A DNA stretch of 49,312 bases, from contig DASXRQ010000240.1 in the NCBI GenBank assembly GCA_036506495.1, forward strand, positions 1 through 49,312, in the 5' to 3' direction. The stretch comes from DASXRC01 sp036506495. GTDB taxonomy: Bacteria > Actinomycetota > Actinomycetes > Mycobacteriales > Micromonosporaceae. Numbering within the stretch: position 1 is the stretch's first letter; each line of letters opens with the position of its first letter. The notes beneath the pieces are model-generated. The model was not told where the DNA came from, ran no database searches, and saw only the letters and a program-made list of their open reading frames with translations. Both the position numbers and the translations under genes were made by a program. Of the stretch, positions 23,597 through 31,204 are shown piece by piece.

Positions 23597-24282
23597 GCGG
23601 CGCGCGCTGGCCCGATGGCCCGCTGGGAGTCCTCGTACGAGAGCGCCCATTGAACATCGGACACCGTCAGCTGGTACAGCGCAGCGAGGTCGTCAACCTC
23701 GTCGCCGGAGTCATGCTGCTCCCAAATCGCCGCGGTGCTGATGCCCTTTACGGCAGGCCGACCAAAACGCGTATCAGGCCTGATCCGCACAGGAGATTCC
23801 TCGTCGCTGGCGGGCCGCCAGCCGGCGGCTTGGTCGCCGTCCCACTCGACGCGCTCCAGAAACTTCTCCGATGGCGCGGTGAGTAGCAGTTGCCCACTAA
23901 TCTCTGCGACCAGATAGAACTCCGGCTCGAGGCCAGCCTCCCGCTGCGCCTCGAGAACGAGCTCTCTGTTGACCGCAAACGGGCGCCGGTCAGCCAACGG
24001 GTATGGAACGCCAAAACTTCCGCGTAACAGATCGATGAAAGCCCTCAGCTCGGCCATCGGTACCTGGAGCTTTCGGCGGTATTGGCGTAGCAGGCCCGCC
24101 TCGACAAACTCCGCCCAGGTCACCGCGCGACGGCCGGTTGACTCGATCCGTAGCACAGGCTTGTACTTCTTCCCGCGGCGTACACCACCCTCAAGCCAGT
24201 AATTCAGCGTGCTCTGAGCCAGGCGCAGGAGGCGCGCAGCCTCGGCCTCGGTGAACATCTCGCGGTCAAGGACGGTGGCCAC
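23593..24282 (-). CDS. MerR-like HTH + DUF433 protein, putative antitoxin
   Basis: 229 residues. The N-terminal 60 form a MerR/excisionase-like helix-turn-helix (FTEAEAARLLRLAQSTLNYWLEGG). The C-terminal 70 match DUF433, found in antitoxins (RFGRPAVKGISTAAIWEQHDSGDEVDDLAALY). The middle is unassigned. I choose GTG 24280-24282; the longer ORF adds 49 low-complexity residues. It is probably DNA-binding, self-regulating and neutralises the PIN-like protein encoded next. Confidence 0.72.
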   Translation of the reverse strand: MATVLDREMFTEAEAARLLRLAQSTLNYWLEGGVRRGKKYKPVLRIESTGRRAVTWAEFVEAGLLRQYRRKLQVPMAELRAFIDLLRGSFGVPYPLADRRPFAVNRELVLEAQREAGLEPEFYLVAEISGQLLLTAPSEKFLERVEWDGDQAAGWRPASDEESPVRIRPDTRFGRPAVKGISTAAIWEQHDSGDEVDDLAALYQLTVSDVQWALSYEDSQRAIGPARAA

Positions 24283-24455
24283 GCCGCCAGTCTTGCATTC
24301 CTGCGACTCGCTGGGCGTCCCCTGCGCAACCGGCACGCCGGCGCAGCCAGGCCGTAGCCGCAGACACGCGGCCGCCCCGGATCTTGGCCCAGCGACCGCA
24401 TCGAGGGGCAAATCTAGTGGCGGGAGCATTCGCCCGCCCTGCTAGCTTTCCGGCC

Positions 24456-24921
24456 GTGATACGCGTCGTACTCGACTCCAGCGCAGTCCACCCGTTGAGC
24501 CATCTCCCGGACGGGCTGGAAATGCTAGGAGGAGCCGTCGAAGCGGGCAAGCTCGAAATGCTTGCAACCCACGTCCTCGACGCCGAGATCGCTGCGGACC
24601 CTGACCCCGGTCGGCGCGCCAGAGCGCAGGTTCTGGCCCTGTGTCGCGACACGCCGACCGGTGCATTCGCTGTCGCCTTCTCCAAAATCGGTCAGGCCGA
24701 ACTTAGCGACGCCGGCGTCGTCGCCGTGGAGCGTCTGCGATCGGGCAAACTGAAGCACACGAAGGACGCGCTGATCGCATCGACCGGCCGTTCGCAAGGC
24801 TCAGTGCTGGTCAGTCAGGATGAGCGGCAACGCCGCGAGGCGGCGGCGGCTCGGGATCGACGTGCTCTATCCGCGGGAGCTGCTCCAGCAGGTGGGTTCC
24901 GGGGCGCCGGGCTCGGCGTAG
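24456..24921 (+). pseudogene. PIN-domain toxin gene with C-terminal frameshift
   Basis: Begins VIRVVLDSSAVHPLSHLPDG, a PIN-domain strand with its metal-binding Asp, and later KHTKDALIASTG and VLVSQDERQRREAA. After about residue 130 the frame gives low-complexity sequence up to 25064. Dropping one G in the GCGGCGGCGG run (about 24841-24850) gives RRLGIDVLYPRELLQQVGSG and a stop at 24919-24921, the expected end of a PIN protein. So it is a frameshifted gene, or a sequencing error in the triplet run. TAGCTT lies 7 nt before the GTG. No antitoxin gene adjoins it. Confidence 0.72.
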
Positions 24922-25024
24922 TCGGACAGACGCCGCGCCCCCAGCGCGATCAGCGGCCTGCTGCCGAGCCCGGCGAGTCGCTGCGGACGACGACTGCGTG
25001 CGGTACGCGGGCGTGCCCGGATAG

Positions 25025-25224
25025 GAAACCGGGGGCCACGACCCGGCCCGTCAAGCAGGTCTGAACCCAAAGGTCGTCGCTGAAACGGTTGGGCCACACG
25101 GAGCGGGACAACGCTCCGGGCCTACAGCCATCTGTGGGGCGACGACGAAGACCGGACCCGGCAGGCGATCGACGACGTGTTCAAGATCCAGGCGGATGTG
25201 CCGCCCGTGCGCACGACGGAATGA
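25025..25224 (+). pseudogene. decayed C-terminus of tyrosine recombinase (integrase)
   Basis: One frame reads QAGLNPKVVAETVG (from GAA 25025 after a TAG), the conserved segment before the GH motif. The other frame, needed after a one-base loss near 25093, reads TRSGTTLRAYSHLWGDDED then RTRQAIDDVF, with the catalytic tyrosine codon at 25123-25125 and a TGA ending at 25224. This order is diagnostic of phage-type integrases. The N-terminal 80% and the HxxR box region are missing. It must be inactive and marks the island as an old integrative element. Confidence 0.75.
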
Positions 25225-25278
25225 ACTTCGTCGTGAACGCATAGGTCAGACCGTGAGACCGTGTGAGTGCGGCCCCCA

Positions 25279-25292
25279 CTAGTTCCCCTTGA
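25279..25292 (+). repeat. right 14-bp direct repeat of island (candidate attachment site)
   Basis: Second copy of CTAGTTCCCCTTGA. On the minus strand it encodes the end FKGN of the AI-2E gene less its first base, including the TAG stop. Confidence 0.65.
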
Positions 25293-26601
25293 ACGCCGGG
25301 TCCGCGGAGACCACCACCGCTTTGGGCGGCGGCTCCCGGCGGTGCTCGATCAGGCGGCGGACGCCGGTGTTCAGCACGGCCACGATGGGCACCGCGACCA
25401 GGGCTCCGATGATCCCGGCGAGTACCACGCCGGTGGCGATCGCGACGATCACCGCGAGCGGGTGGATCGCGACCGCCCTTCCCATGATCAGCGGTTGCAG
25501 CACGTGCCCTTCGAGCTGCTGGATCGCGATCACGGCGGCGAGCACGAGCAGCGCGATCACCGGCCCTCTACCGACGAGAGCGACCAGAACGGCGACCGTT
25601 CCGGACAGGGTCGCACCGACGATCGGGATGAACGCGCCGAGGAACACGAGCGCAGCGAGCGGGAACGCCAGGGGTACCCGCAAGATCAGCAGTGCGAGAC
25701 CGATGCCGACCGCGTCGATGAACGCCACGAGTACCGTCGCCCGCACGTACGCCGCGAGCGTGCCCCAGGCGGCCTCGCCGGCGGCGGCCAGCGGCGTGCG
25801 GGCACCGGCCGGGAAGAACCGCACGATGAACCGCCAGATCCGCCGGCCGTCGCGGAGGAAGAAGAACGTCGCAAACAGCACAAGCAACGCGCCGGTGAGC
25901 ACCTCGAAGACCGTGGCCGCGGTGGCGATAGCCCCGCTCGTCAGGGCCTCCCGGTTCGTGGTCACCCAGTTCTGGACCTGGTTGATCGCGCTCTCGAGCT
26001 GCTGGTCGGACAGGTGTAGCGGCCCGTAGCGCAGCCAGTCCTGGATCTGCCGGACGCCCTTTCCCGCGTTGTCGGTCAGTTGCGGCACGCCGTCGATGAA
26101 CTGGGTGATCACGAGCGTGAGCGTGCCGGCGACCGCGGCCATGCCCCCGACGAGCACGACGGCCGTGGCCAGCGACCGCGGGAAGCGTGCTTGGAGCAGC
26201 CAGCCGACGGCGGGCGAGAGCAGGGCCGAGAGCAGGAGCGCGATCGCCAGCGGGATGAGTACGAGGCGCAGTCTGCCCACGACCAAGATCACGGCGACCC
26301 CGAGCAGGCCGATGACGAGCAGCCGCCAGGACCAAGCGGCCGCGATGCGGAGGTCGTGCGGGATGTCCGCGTCGTCGCGGCTCACGGTCGACGGGTGGAC
26401 CAGAACCGGCTGCGAGTCCCGCGTCTCCCCCGGGCTCGGCCGCGATTCCGTCGCGAGCCCGTTGTCCGGTCCGACGTTCGACGGATCCGCCGCGTCGATC
26501 TCCGGCGCGCGGTCCAGCTCGCCGTTCGTAGTCCGCATCGACGCGCGACTCGCGGCGTACGCACGGCGCACGTTAGCTCGAACTTCTCCAAAGCGGCCCA
26601 A
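25279..26601 (-). CDS. AI-2E family transporter
   Basis: About 440 residues of the AI-2E/PerM family: a 100-residue cytoplasmic head then about eight membrane helices, with family-typical ending (GALVAVPIVAVLNTGVRRLIEHR). Substrates of actinobacterial members are unknown. I favour TTG 26599-26601, 8 nt after GGGAGGA, giving GRFGEVRANVRRAYAASRAS; a GTG at 26652 is possible. The stop lies in the 14-bp repeat bounding the island, so the gene stayed intact through insertion. Confidence 0.82.
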   Translation of the reverse strand: MGRFGEVRANVRRAYAASRASMRTTNGELDRAPEIDAADPSNVGPDNGLATESRPSPGETRDSQPVLVHPSTVSRDDADIPHDLRIAAAWSWRLLVIGLLGVAVILVVGRLRLVLIPLAIALLLSALLSPAVGWLLQARFPRSLATAVVLVGGMAAVAGTLTLVITQFIDGVPQLTDNAGKGVRQIQDWLRYGPLHLSDQQLESAINQVQNWVTTNREALTSGAIATAATVFEVLTGALLVLFATFFFLRDGRRIWRFIVRFFPAGARTPLAAAGEAAWGTLAAYVRATVLVAFIDAVGIGLALLILRVPLAFPLAALVFLGAFIPIVGATLSGTVAVLVALVGRGPVIALLVLAAVIAIQQLEGHVLQPLIMGRAVAIHPLAVIVAIATGVVLAGIIGALVAVPIVAVLNTGVRRLIEHRREPPPKAVVVSADPAFKGN

Positions 26602-26736
26602 GCGCCCACTCCTCCCGCGGTGAATCACCCTCACGGTAGCTGGGTCGGTCACCCGTTTCCCCGGTGGCTGGCCCCGAGTTATCCCCTACTTTCCCTCTCA
26701 TCGTGGCCGCGATACGTCGGCTGTACGTTCGGGGCT

Positions 26737-27075
26737 GTGACCCACGCTCCGCACACCGATACCGGCCTGCCGATCCGCCTGCTCCACGACCGCCTACTCG
26801 TACGCCTGGAGGGTGCCGAGGGCGAACGGCGCTCGGCCGCCGGCATCGTGATCCCCGCGACCGCCTCGGTCGGGCGGCGCCTGTCCTGGGCCACGGCGGT
26901 CGGTGTCGGCCCGCACGTCCGGTCGATCGTGGCCGGCGACCGCGTCCTCTTCGACCCCGAGGACCGGTCCGAGGTCGAGCTGCATGGGCGAGACTACGTC
27001 CTCCTGCGCGAGCGGGACGTGCACGCCGTCGCCGCGCAGCGGGTCGAGCCGGACGCCACCGGCCTCTACCTGTAG
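26737..27075 (+). CDS. GroES/Cpn10-like protein
   Basis: 112 residues that align along the whole Cpn10 fold: the opening IRLLHDRLLVRLEG, the mobile-loop region around ERRSAAGIVIPATA, and AGDRVLFDPEDRSEVELHGRDYVLL. It is not next to groEL, which is 13 kb away, and the loop tip IVIP resembles the GroEL-contacting IVL triad. GTG start with TACGTT 7 nt upstream. It may be a divergent co-chaperonin; overlaps the convergent PrsW gene by 10 bp. Confidence 0.78.
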   Translation: MTHAPHTDTGLPIRLLHDRLLVRLEGAEGERRSAAGIVIPATASVGRRLSWATAVGVGPHVRSIVAGDRVLFDPEDRSEVELHGRDYVLLRERDVHAVAAQRVEPDATGLYL

Positions 27076-28673
27076 CCGCCGGGCGGCTGACCCGGCTGGC
27101 TGGGGCCCGGCTGGCCGGGGCCCGGCTGGCCTGGGCCCGGCTGGCCTGGGCCCGGCTGGCCTGGGCCCGGCTGGCCTGGGCCCCAGTTGGGTGTGGGCGC
27201 GGCCACCGGGTACGCCGGCCGCGGCGGACCGACGGGGTACGGCGGTGGCTGCCCCGGTGCGACCGAATACGGCGGGTAGCCCGGGTGGTACGGCGCCGGC
27301 GGAGCGAGCACGACCGGGATCGGAACCACGGGCTCGATCGGGGCGTCGAGCGTGCGGCGGACTCCGTCGGGGAACGTCACGTGGTACCGGCTCCCGTCCC
27401 AGACCGCGTGCGACGTCTGCGGGTCGCGTCCGACGAAGGCGTGGCGGTACCCGCTGATCAGGTCGAGCAGCCGCCGCTCCTCGGTCGCGCTGGCCTCGAC
27501 CTCGGCGGGCCGGGTGTCTAAGCCGCGCTGCATGGTGTCCCGCAGCAGAGCGAGCTGGGTCGCGGCGAACTGGAAGCCGCGCATCGCCTTGAGCCCGGCC
27601 TCGCCCGAGACGCGCCGCGCCCATCGGCGCGCGGCGTGCCGGCGGCCGAGCGTGCCGAGGGACGCCACCTCGGGCGGCGAGAGCCAGCCGGCGCGCACGT
27701 AGAACGGCAGCATCCGTTCGGTCAGCCGGCCCTCCCAGGCGCGCAACCAGATGGCCACCCCGACCACGGTCAGGAAGATCGGCATCATCACGGCGAAGTA
27801 GCCGTACAGGAAGACGAGCGGCTGCTCGGTCTGCGCGGTGAGTGTGGCCATCAGATTCCACGAGCCGTGGAGCATCATCGCGACGAGCAGTCCGGCGATC
27901 GGTGCGATCCAGCGCACTCGGCGGTCCGCCGACCGGGCCGCGATGCCCAGCCCGATGCCCGTCATCGCGGTGAACAGCGGGTGTGCGAAGCCGGTCAGCA
28001 GAATCCGGCCGATGAACAGCGCGATCACCGCCTGCGCACCACTGGCCGGGCCGTACTGGTCGGCGTTGGCCGCGTACCCGACACCGCCGAGGTAGAGGAT
28101 GTTCTCCACCATCGCAAAGCCGGTCGCCGACAGGCCACAGTAGACGATGCCGTCGGTGATGCCGGAGAACTCCCGCCGCCGGAAGACGAGCAGCAGGATG
28201 GGCCCGAGCGCCTTCATCAGCTCCTCGATGAACGGGGCGACGAGCACGCCGACCAGCGCGTCGGGGAGGTGTGCGCGGCCGAACAGCCAGGTGGCCCCGC
28301 TGTTGACCCCGAGCGCCACGAGTGTCGCGACGAACGCGCCCCAACAGAAGATCAGGATCAGGTAGGACACGGGCTCCGGCTCGTACCGGTCGAGCCACAG
28401 GAAGCAGGAGACGAGGACCGGCACCGGCAGGATGGCCGCCACCAGCCCGATGACGAGCGCGTCGACACCGATGCTCCAGCCGAGGTACGTGAGAATCCCG
28501 ATCGCGCACAGAGCGATGAAGGTGATCACGGCACCGAGCAGCAGGCCGCGCCGCCAACCGGTGCGCCGCGACCCGGACGCGCTCGCCGCGGGCTGCGCCG
28601 TTGGGGGCGGCGGGGGCGGCTGAGGCGGCTGAGGCGGCAGCGTCAGGGATCCGCCCGGCGGGAGGTCGGCCAT
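27066..28673 (-). CDS. PrsW-family intramembrane metalloprotease
   Basis: 535 residues. After a Pro-rich head (PPQPPQPPPPPP) come about eight membrane helices with the PrsW signatures FIEELMKALGP and ENILYL, and conserved His in HGSWNL. PrsW cuts anti-sigma factors in Bacillus; the target here is unknown, though an anti-sigma gene lies at 36.5 kb. The cytoplasmic tail ends in GPGQP repeats encoded by six 15-bp units. ATG start with TAGGCT 6 nt upstream. Confidence 0.85.
   Translation of the reverse strand: MADLPPGGSLTLPPQPPQPPPPPPTAQPAASASGSRRTGWRRGLLLGAVITFIALCAIGILTYLGWSIGVDALVIGLVAAILPVPVLVSCFLWLDRYEPEPVSYLILIFCWGAFVATLVALGVNSGATWLFGRAHLPDALVGVLVAPFIEELMKALGPILLLVFRRREFSGITDGIVYCGLSATGFAMVENILYLGGVGYAANADQYGPASGAQAVIALFIGRILLTGFAHPLFTAMTGIGLGIAARSADRRVRWIAPIAGLLVAMMLHGSWNLMATLTAQTEQPLVFLYGYFAVMMPIFLTVVGVAIWLRAWEGRLTERMLPFYVRAGWLSPPEVASLGTLGRRHAARRWARRVSGEAGLKAMRGFQFAATQLALLRDTMQRGLDTRPAEVEASATEERRLLDLISGYRHAFVGRDPQTSHAVWDGSRYHVTFPDGVRRTLDAPIEPVVPIPVVLAPPAPYHPGYPPYSVAPGQPPPYPVGPPRPAYPVAAPTPNWGPGQPGPGQPGPGQPGPGQPGPGQPGPSQPGQPPGGYR
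27092..27181 (-). repeat. 15-bp tandem repeat in PrsW tail (six units)
   Basis: Six units of CCGGCTGGCCTGGGC; the last four are identical and the first two differ by one base or so. They encode GPGQP on the minus strand. The array is in frame, so copy number can change without breaking the gene. Confidence 0.9.
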
Positions 28674-28697
28674 GCGGCCAGCCTAATCAGCCCCGAC

Positions 28698-28753
28698 GAT
28701 CATGACGTTTCCGCTTGACGCGCCCAGGCGTGTCGGGCGGAAACGTCATGATC
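28698..28753. repeat. long perfect palindrome between divergent genes
   Basis: GATCATGACGTTTCCGC (28698-28714) and its exact reverse complement (28737-28753) form a 17-bp stem. Inside it GACGCGCC and GGCGTGTC pair with one G-U around CA. The whole forms a hairpin of about 27 pairs in RNA. It lies upstream of both PrsW and the HD gene, between their promoters. Confidence 0.85.
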
Positions 28754-28779
28754 ATCCATTGGCTGGGGAGAATGGGGCC

Positions 28780-29436
28780 GTGCTATCCAGGTGGCGATCG
28801 GCGGTACGTGGCGCGGGCGCTCCGGCGGACGTCGGCACCGACGCGGTCGACGCGGCCGGGGCCGACCTGCTCGGGCGGTGGAGGCAACCGCACCGGCACT
28901 ACCACACCACCGAGCACCTTCGCGCGGTGTTGTCCATCGTCGACGGCGACGCCGGGGAGGCGGCGGACCCGGATCTGGTCCGGCTCGCGGCATGGTGGCA
29001 CGACGCCGTGTACGACCCGCGGGCGGCTGGCGACGAGAACGAACGGGCTAGCGCCGCGCTGGCGGCGGCGGTGCTCGGCGAACTCCGGGTGCCCGCCCCG
29101 GGCATCGCCGAGGTGGTGCGACTGGTCGAGCTCACCGCGACCCACGCCCCGCGGTCGGGCGACCGCAACGCCGCGCTGCTCTGCGATGCCGATCTGGCCG
29201 TGCTGACACGGCCGCCCGCCGAGTACGACCTCTACACCGCGGCCATCCGCCGGGAGTACGCTCACGTCCCGGAGGACGCGTTCCGCGCCGGCCGAGCCGC
29301 GCTGCTCTCCCGCCTGCTCTCGCGGCCGGCGCTCTACCGGGTGCACCCGAGCTGGGAAGCGCCGGCGCGCGCCAACCTTCGCCGCGAACTCGCCACCCTG
29401 TACCCCTCGGCCGCGATCACCCACGACGAAAGCTAG
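28780..29436 (+). CDS. HD-domain-like predicted metal-dependent phosphohydrolase
   Basis: 218 residues. HYHTTEHLRAVL and AAWWHDAVYD supply the His, His-Asp and Asp ligands of an HD metal site. The protein belongs to the HD-like family often annotated as predicted metal-dependent hydrolase; substrate unknown. GTG start with GAGAAT 6 nt upstream, a weaker version of the leaderless pattern. The TAG stop overlaps that of the convergent DUF4031 gene (CTAG, 29433-29436). Confidence 0.75.
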   Translation: MLSRWRSAVRGAGAPADVGTDAVDAAGADLLGRWRQPHRHYHTTEHLRAVLSIVDGDAGEAADPDLVRLAAWWHDAVYDPRAAGDENERASAALAAAVLGELRVPAPGIAEVVRLVELTATHAPRSGDRNAALLCDADLAVLTRPPAEYDLYTAAIRREYAHVPEDAFRAGRAALLSRLLSRPALYRVHPSWEAPARANLRRELATLYPSAAITHDES

Positions 29437-29729
29437 ATCGACTCGATCGTCTGGATTGTGCCGCGGCCGCCCCCGCGAGGTCTGGGACGGCGGAGTCCGG
29501 CGGCCCTCAGGCGCGCCACGATCTCCCGACTCGAGACCACTCGCGCGCCGAGGTAGATCGCCAGCCGGACCCGCTCCGCCGGGACGTCGTAATGATCGCG
29601 GTCGAAGGCCCGCCGGGGTGCGCCGAGCATCTCCGCGAACGCGTGCAGCTCGGCGTACGACACGTCGCTGACCAGGTGCGACCAGAGCCGACCGCGGGAT
29701 GGCCAGGCCGGCCGGTCGACGTACAGCAC
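29433..29729 (-). CDS. DUF4031 protein
   Basis: 98 residues matching DUF4031 from its first strand: VLYVDRPAWPSRGRLWSHLVSD and SYAELHAFAEMLGAPRRAFDRDHYDVP. Function unknown. The real start is GTG 29727-29729, with TACCTT (29737-29742) 7 nt upstream; the longer ORF to 30035 is a shadow of the FAD oxidase. Its promoter overlaps that of the divergent oxidase gene. Confidence 0.82.
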   Translation of the reverse strand: MLYVDRPAWPSRGRLWSHLVSDVSYAELHAFAEMLGAPRRAFDRDHYDVPAERVRLAIYLGARVVSSREIVARLRAAGLRRPRPRGGGRGTIQTIESI

Positions 29730-29736
29730 GCTGGCC

Positions 29737-29758
29737 AAGGTAGCCCAACGGATAGCCT
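29737..29758. promoter_or_regulatory. overlapping divergent -10 boxes
   Basis: Minus-strand TACCTT (29737-29742) lies 7 nt from the DUF4031 GTG and plus-strand TAGCCT (29753-29758) lies 6 nt from the oxidase GTG. Only 10 bp separate them, so each polymerase footprint covers the other start codon. The two transcripts are probably mutually exclusive at any moment. Confidence 0.6.
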
Positions 29759-29764
29759 CGGGAC

Positions 29765-31162
29765 GTGGCATCGGAACTGATCGCTGAGCTTCGCAGGGCG
29801 CTGCCCGACAACGCCGTGCTGACCGACCCGGACGTGATGAGCAGCCACGTGCGCGACGAGGCGGACCTGTGCGAGCACGGGACGCCTGCGGTGCTGGTCC
29901 GGCCGCGCTCGACGGAACAGGTCGCCGCGGTCGTGCGGACCGCGGCGCGACACCGCGCACCGGTGGTGCCGCAGGGCGCGCGGACCGGCCTCGCCGGCGG
30001 CGCGAACGCCGTGGAGGGCGCGATCCTGCTGTCACTGACCGAGATGGACCGGATCCTCGAGATAGATCCGGTCAACCGGATCGCGGTGGTGCAACCCGGC
30101 GTCGTGAACGCCAAGCTCGCCGGAGCGGTCGCCGAGAGCGGCCTGCGGTACCCGCCCGATCCGAGCTCATGGGAGACGTCCACGATCGGTGGCAACGTGG
30201 CCACCAACGCCGGCGGCATGTGCTGTGTGAAGTACGGCGTCACGGCCGAATACGTGCTCGGACTCGAGGTCGTGCTCGCCGACGGATCGGTGCTGCGGTG
30301 CGGCCGGCGTACGCCCAAGGGCGTGGCCGGGTACGACCTGACGCGACTCTTCGTCGGATCCGAGGGCACGCTCGGCGTGATAACCGAGATCACGTTGGCG
30401 CTGCGTCCCGCCGCCGAGGAGGCGCTCACCCTGGTCGCGCTGTTCCCGAGCACCGCTGCCGCAGGGGCGGCGGTCGCCGCGATCGCCGAAGGCGGACTCA
30501 CGCCCAGCCTGCTTGAGCTGCTCGACCGTACGCACCTGAGCGCGATCGAGGCGTACCGGCCGATGGGCCTGCGGACCGACGCGAAGGCCTTGCTGCTGGC
30601 GGCGGCCGACACCGGCCCTCGCGCGACCGCCGACCTCGAACGGATCGCGGAGGTGTGTGCGGCCGCGGGCGCCGAAGAGGTGTACGCCGCGAGCGACGCG
30701 ACCGAGGCCGCGGCGCTGCAGGAGGCCCGACGCCTGGCGTACCCGGCGATGGAGCACCTCGCCGCGCGGATGTACCCCGACGGATCTGGAGCAGTGATCG
30801 TCGACGACATCGCGGTGCCCCGCTCGCAGCTGGCGCCGCTCCTGGACGGGATCGAAAAGATCGCCGACGAGTACGCCGTGCCGATCGGCGTGGTCGGTCA
30901 TGCCGGAGACGGGAACATGCACCCGAAGTTCATCGTGAACCGGGCCGATCCGGCCAGCGTCGCGCGCGGCCGCGCGGTCTTCGACGCGGTGATGTCCCTC
31001 GGGCTCTCGCTCGGCGGCACGTGCACCGGCGAGCACGGGGTCGGCCTGCTCAAGCGCGAGTGGCTCGCAGCGGAGATCGGACCGGTCGGCATGGGGGTGC
31101 ACCACGCGATCAAACGGGCCCTGGATCCGGGCGGCCTGTTCAATCCCGGCAAGGTCATCTAG
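29765..31162 (+). CDS. FAD-linked oxidase (GlcD / D-lactate dehydrogenase type)
   Basis: 465 residues: an N-terminal FAD-binding domain (PQGARTGLAGGANAVEG; IGGNVATNAGGMCCVKYG) and a C-terminal FAD-oxidase domain with GHAGDGNMHPKF and GEHGVGLLK. It oxidises a 2-hydroxy acid such as glycolate or D-lactate. No GlcE/F partner adjoins, so a stand-alone D-lactate dehydrogenase is a fair guess. GTG start, TAGCCT 6 nt upstream. Confidence 0.88.
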   Translation: MASELIAELRRALPDNAVLTDPDVMSSHVRDEADLCEHGTPAVLVRPRSTEQVAAVVRTAARHRAPVVPQGARTGLAGGANAVEGAILLSLTEMDRILEIDPVNRIAVVQPGVVNAKLAGAVAESGLRYPPDPSSWETSTIGGNVATNAGGMCCVKYGVTAEYVLGLEVVLADGSVLRCGRRTPKGVAGYDLTRLFVGSEGTLGVITEITLALRPAAEEALTLVALFPSTAAAGAAVAAIAEGGLTPSLLELLDRTHLSAIEAYRPMGLRTDAKALLLAAADTGPRATADLERIAEVCAAAGAEEVYAASDATEAAALQEARRLAYPAMEHLAARMYPDGSGAVIVDDIAVPRSQLAPLLDGIEKIADEYAVPIGVVGHAGDGNMHPKFIVNRADPASVARGRAVFDAVMSLGLSLGGTCTGEHGVGLLKREWLAAEIGPVGMGVHHAIKRALDPGGLFNPGKVI

Positions 31163-31200
31163 ATGCGGCGACCGCATCGCATCTACGATGCAAGAATGTG
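31162..31200 (+). promoter_or_regulatory. candidate operator and promoter of toxin-antitoxin pair
   Basis: GATGCGG-CGA-CCGCATC (31162-31178) is followed at once by GCATC-TAC-GATGC (31179-31191). The second palindrome contains the -10-like TACGAT (31184-31189). A repressor bound here would block transcription, the usual arrangement for antitoxin autoregulation. Six nt after the hexamer is an AUG followed directly by UGA (31196-31201). Confidence 0.6.
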
Positions 31201-31204
31201 ATGC

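Noticed and set aside
27092..27181. CRISPR-like array
   Set aside because: Units are contiguous 15-mers without spacers and are in frame in a coding gene.
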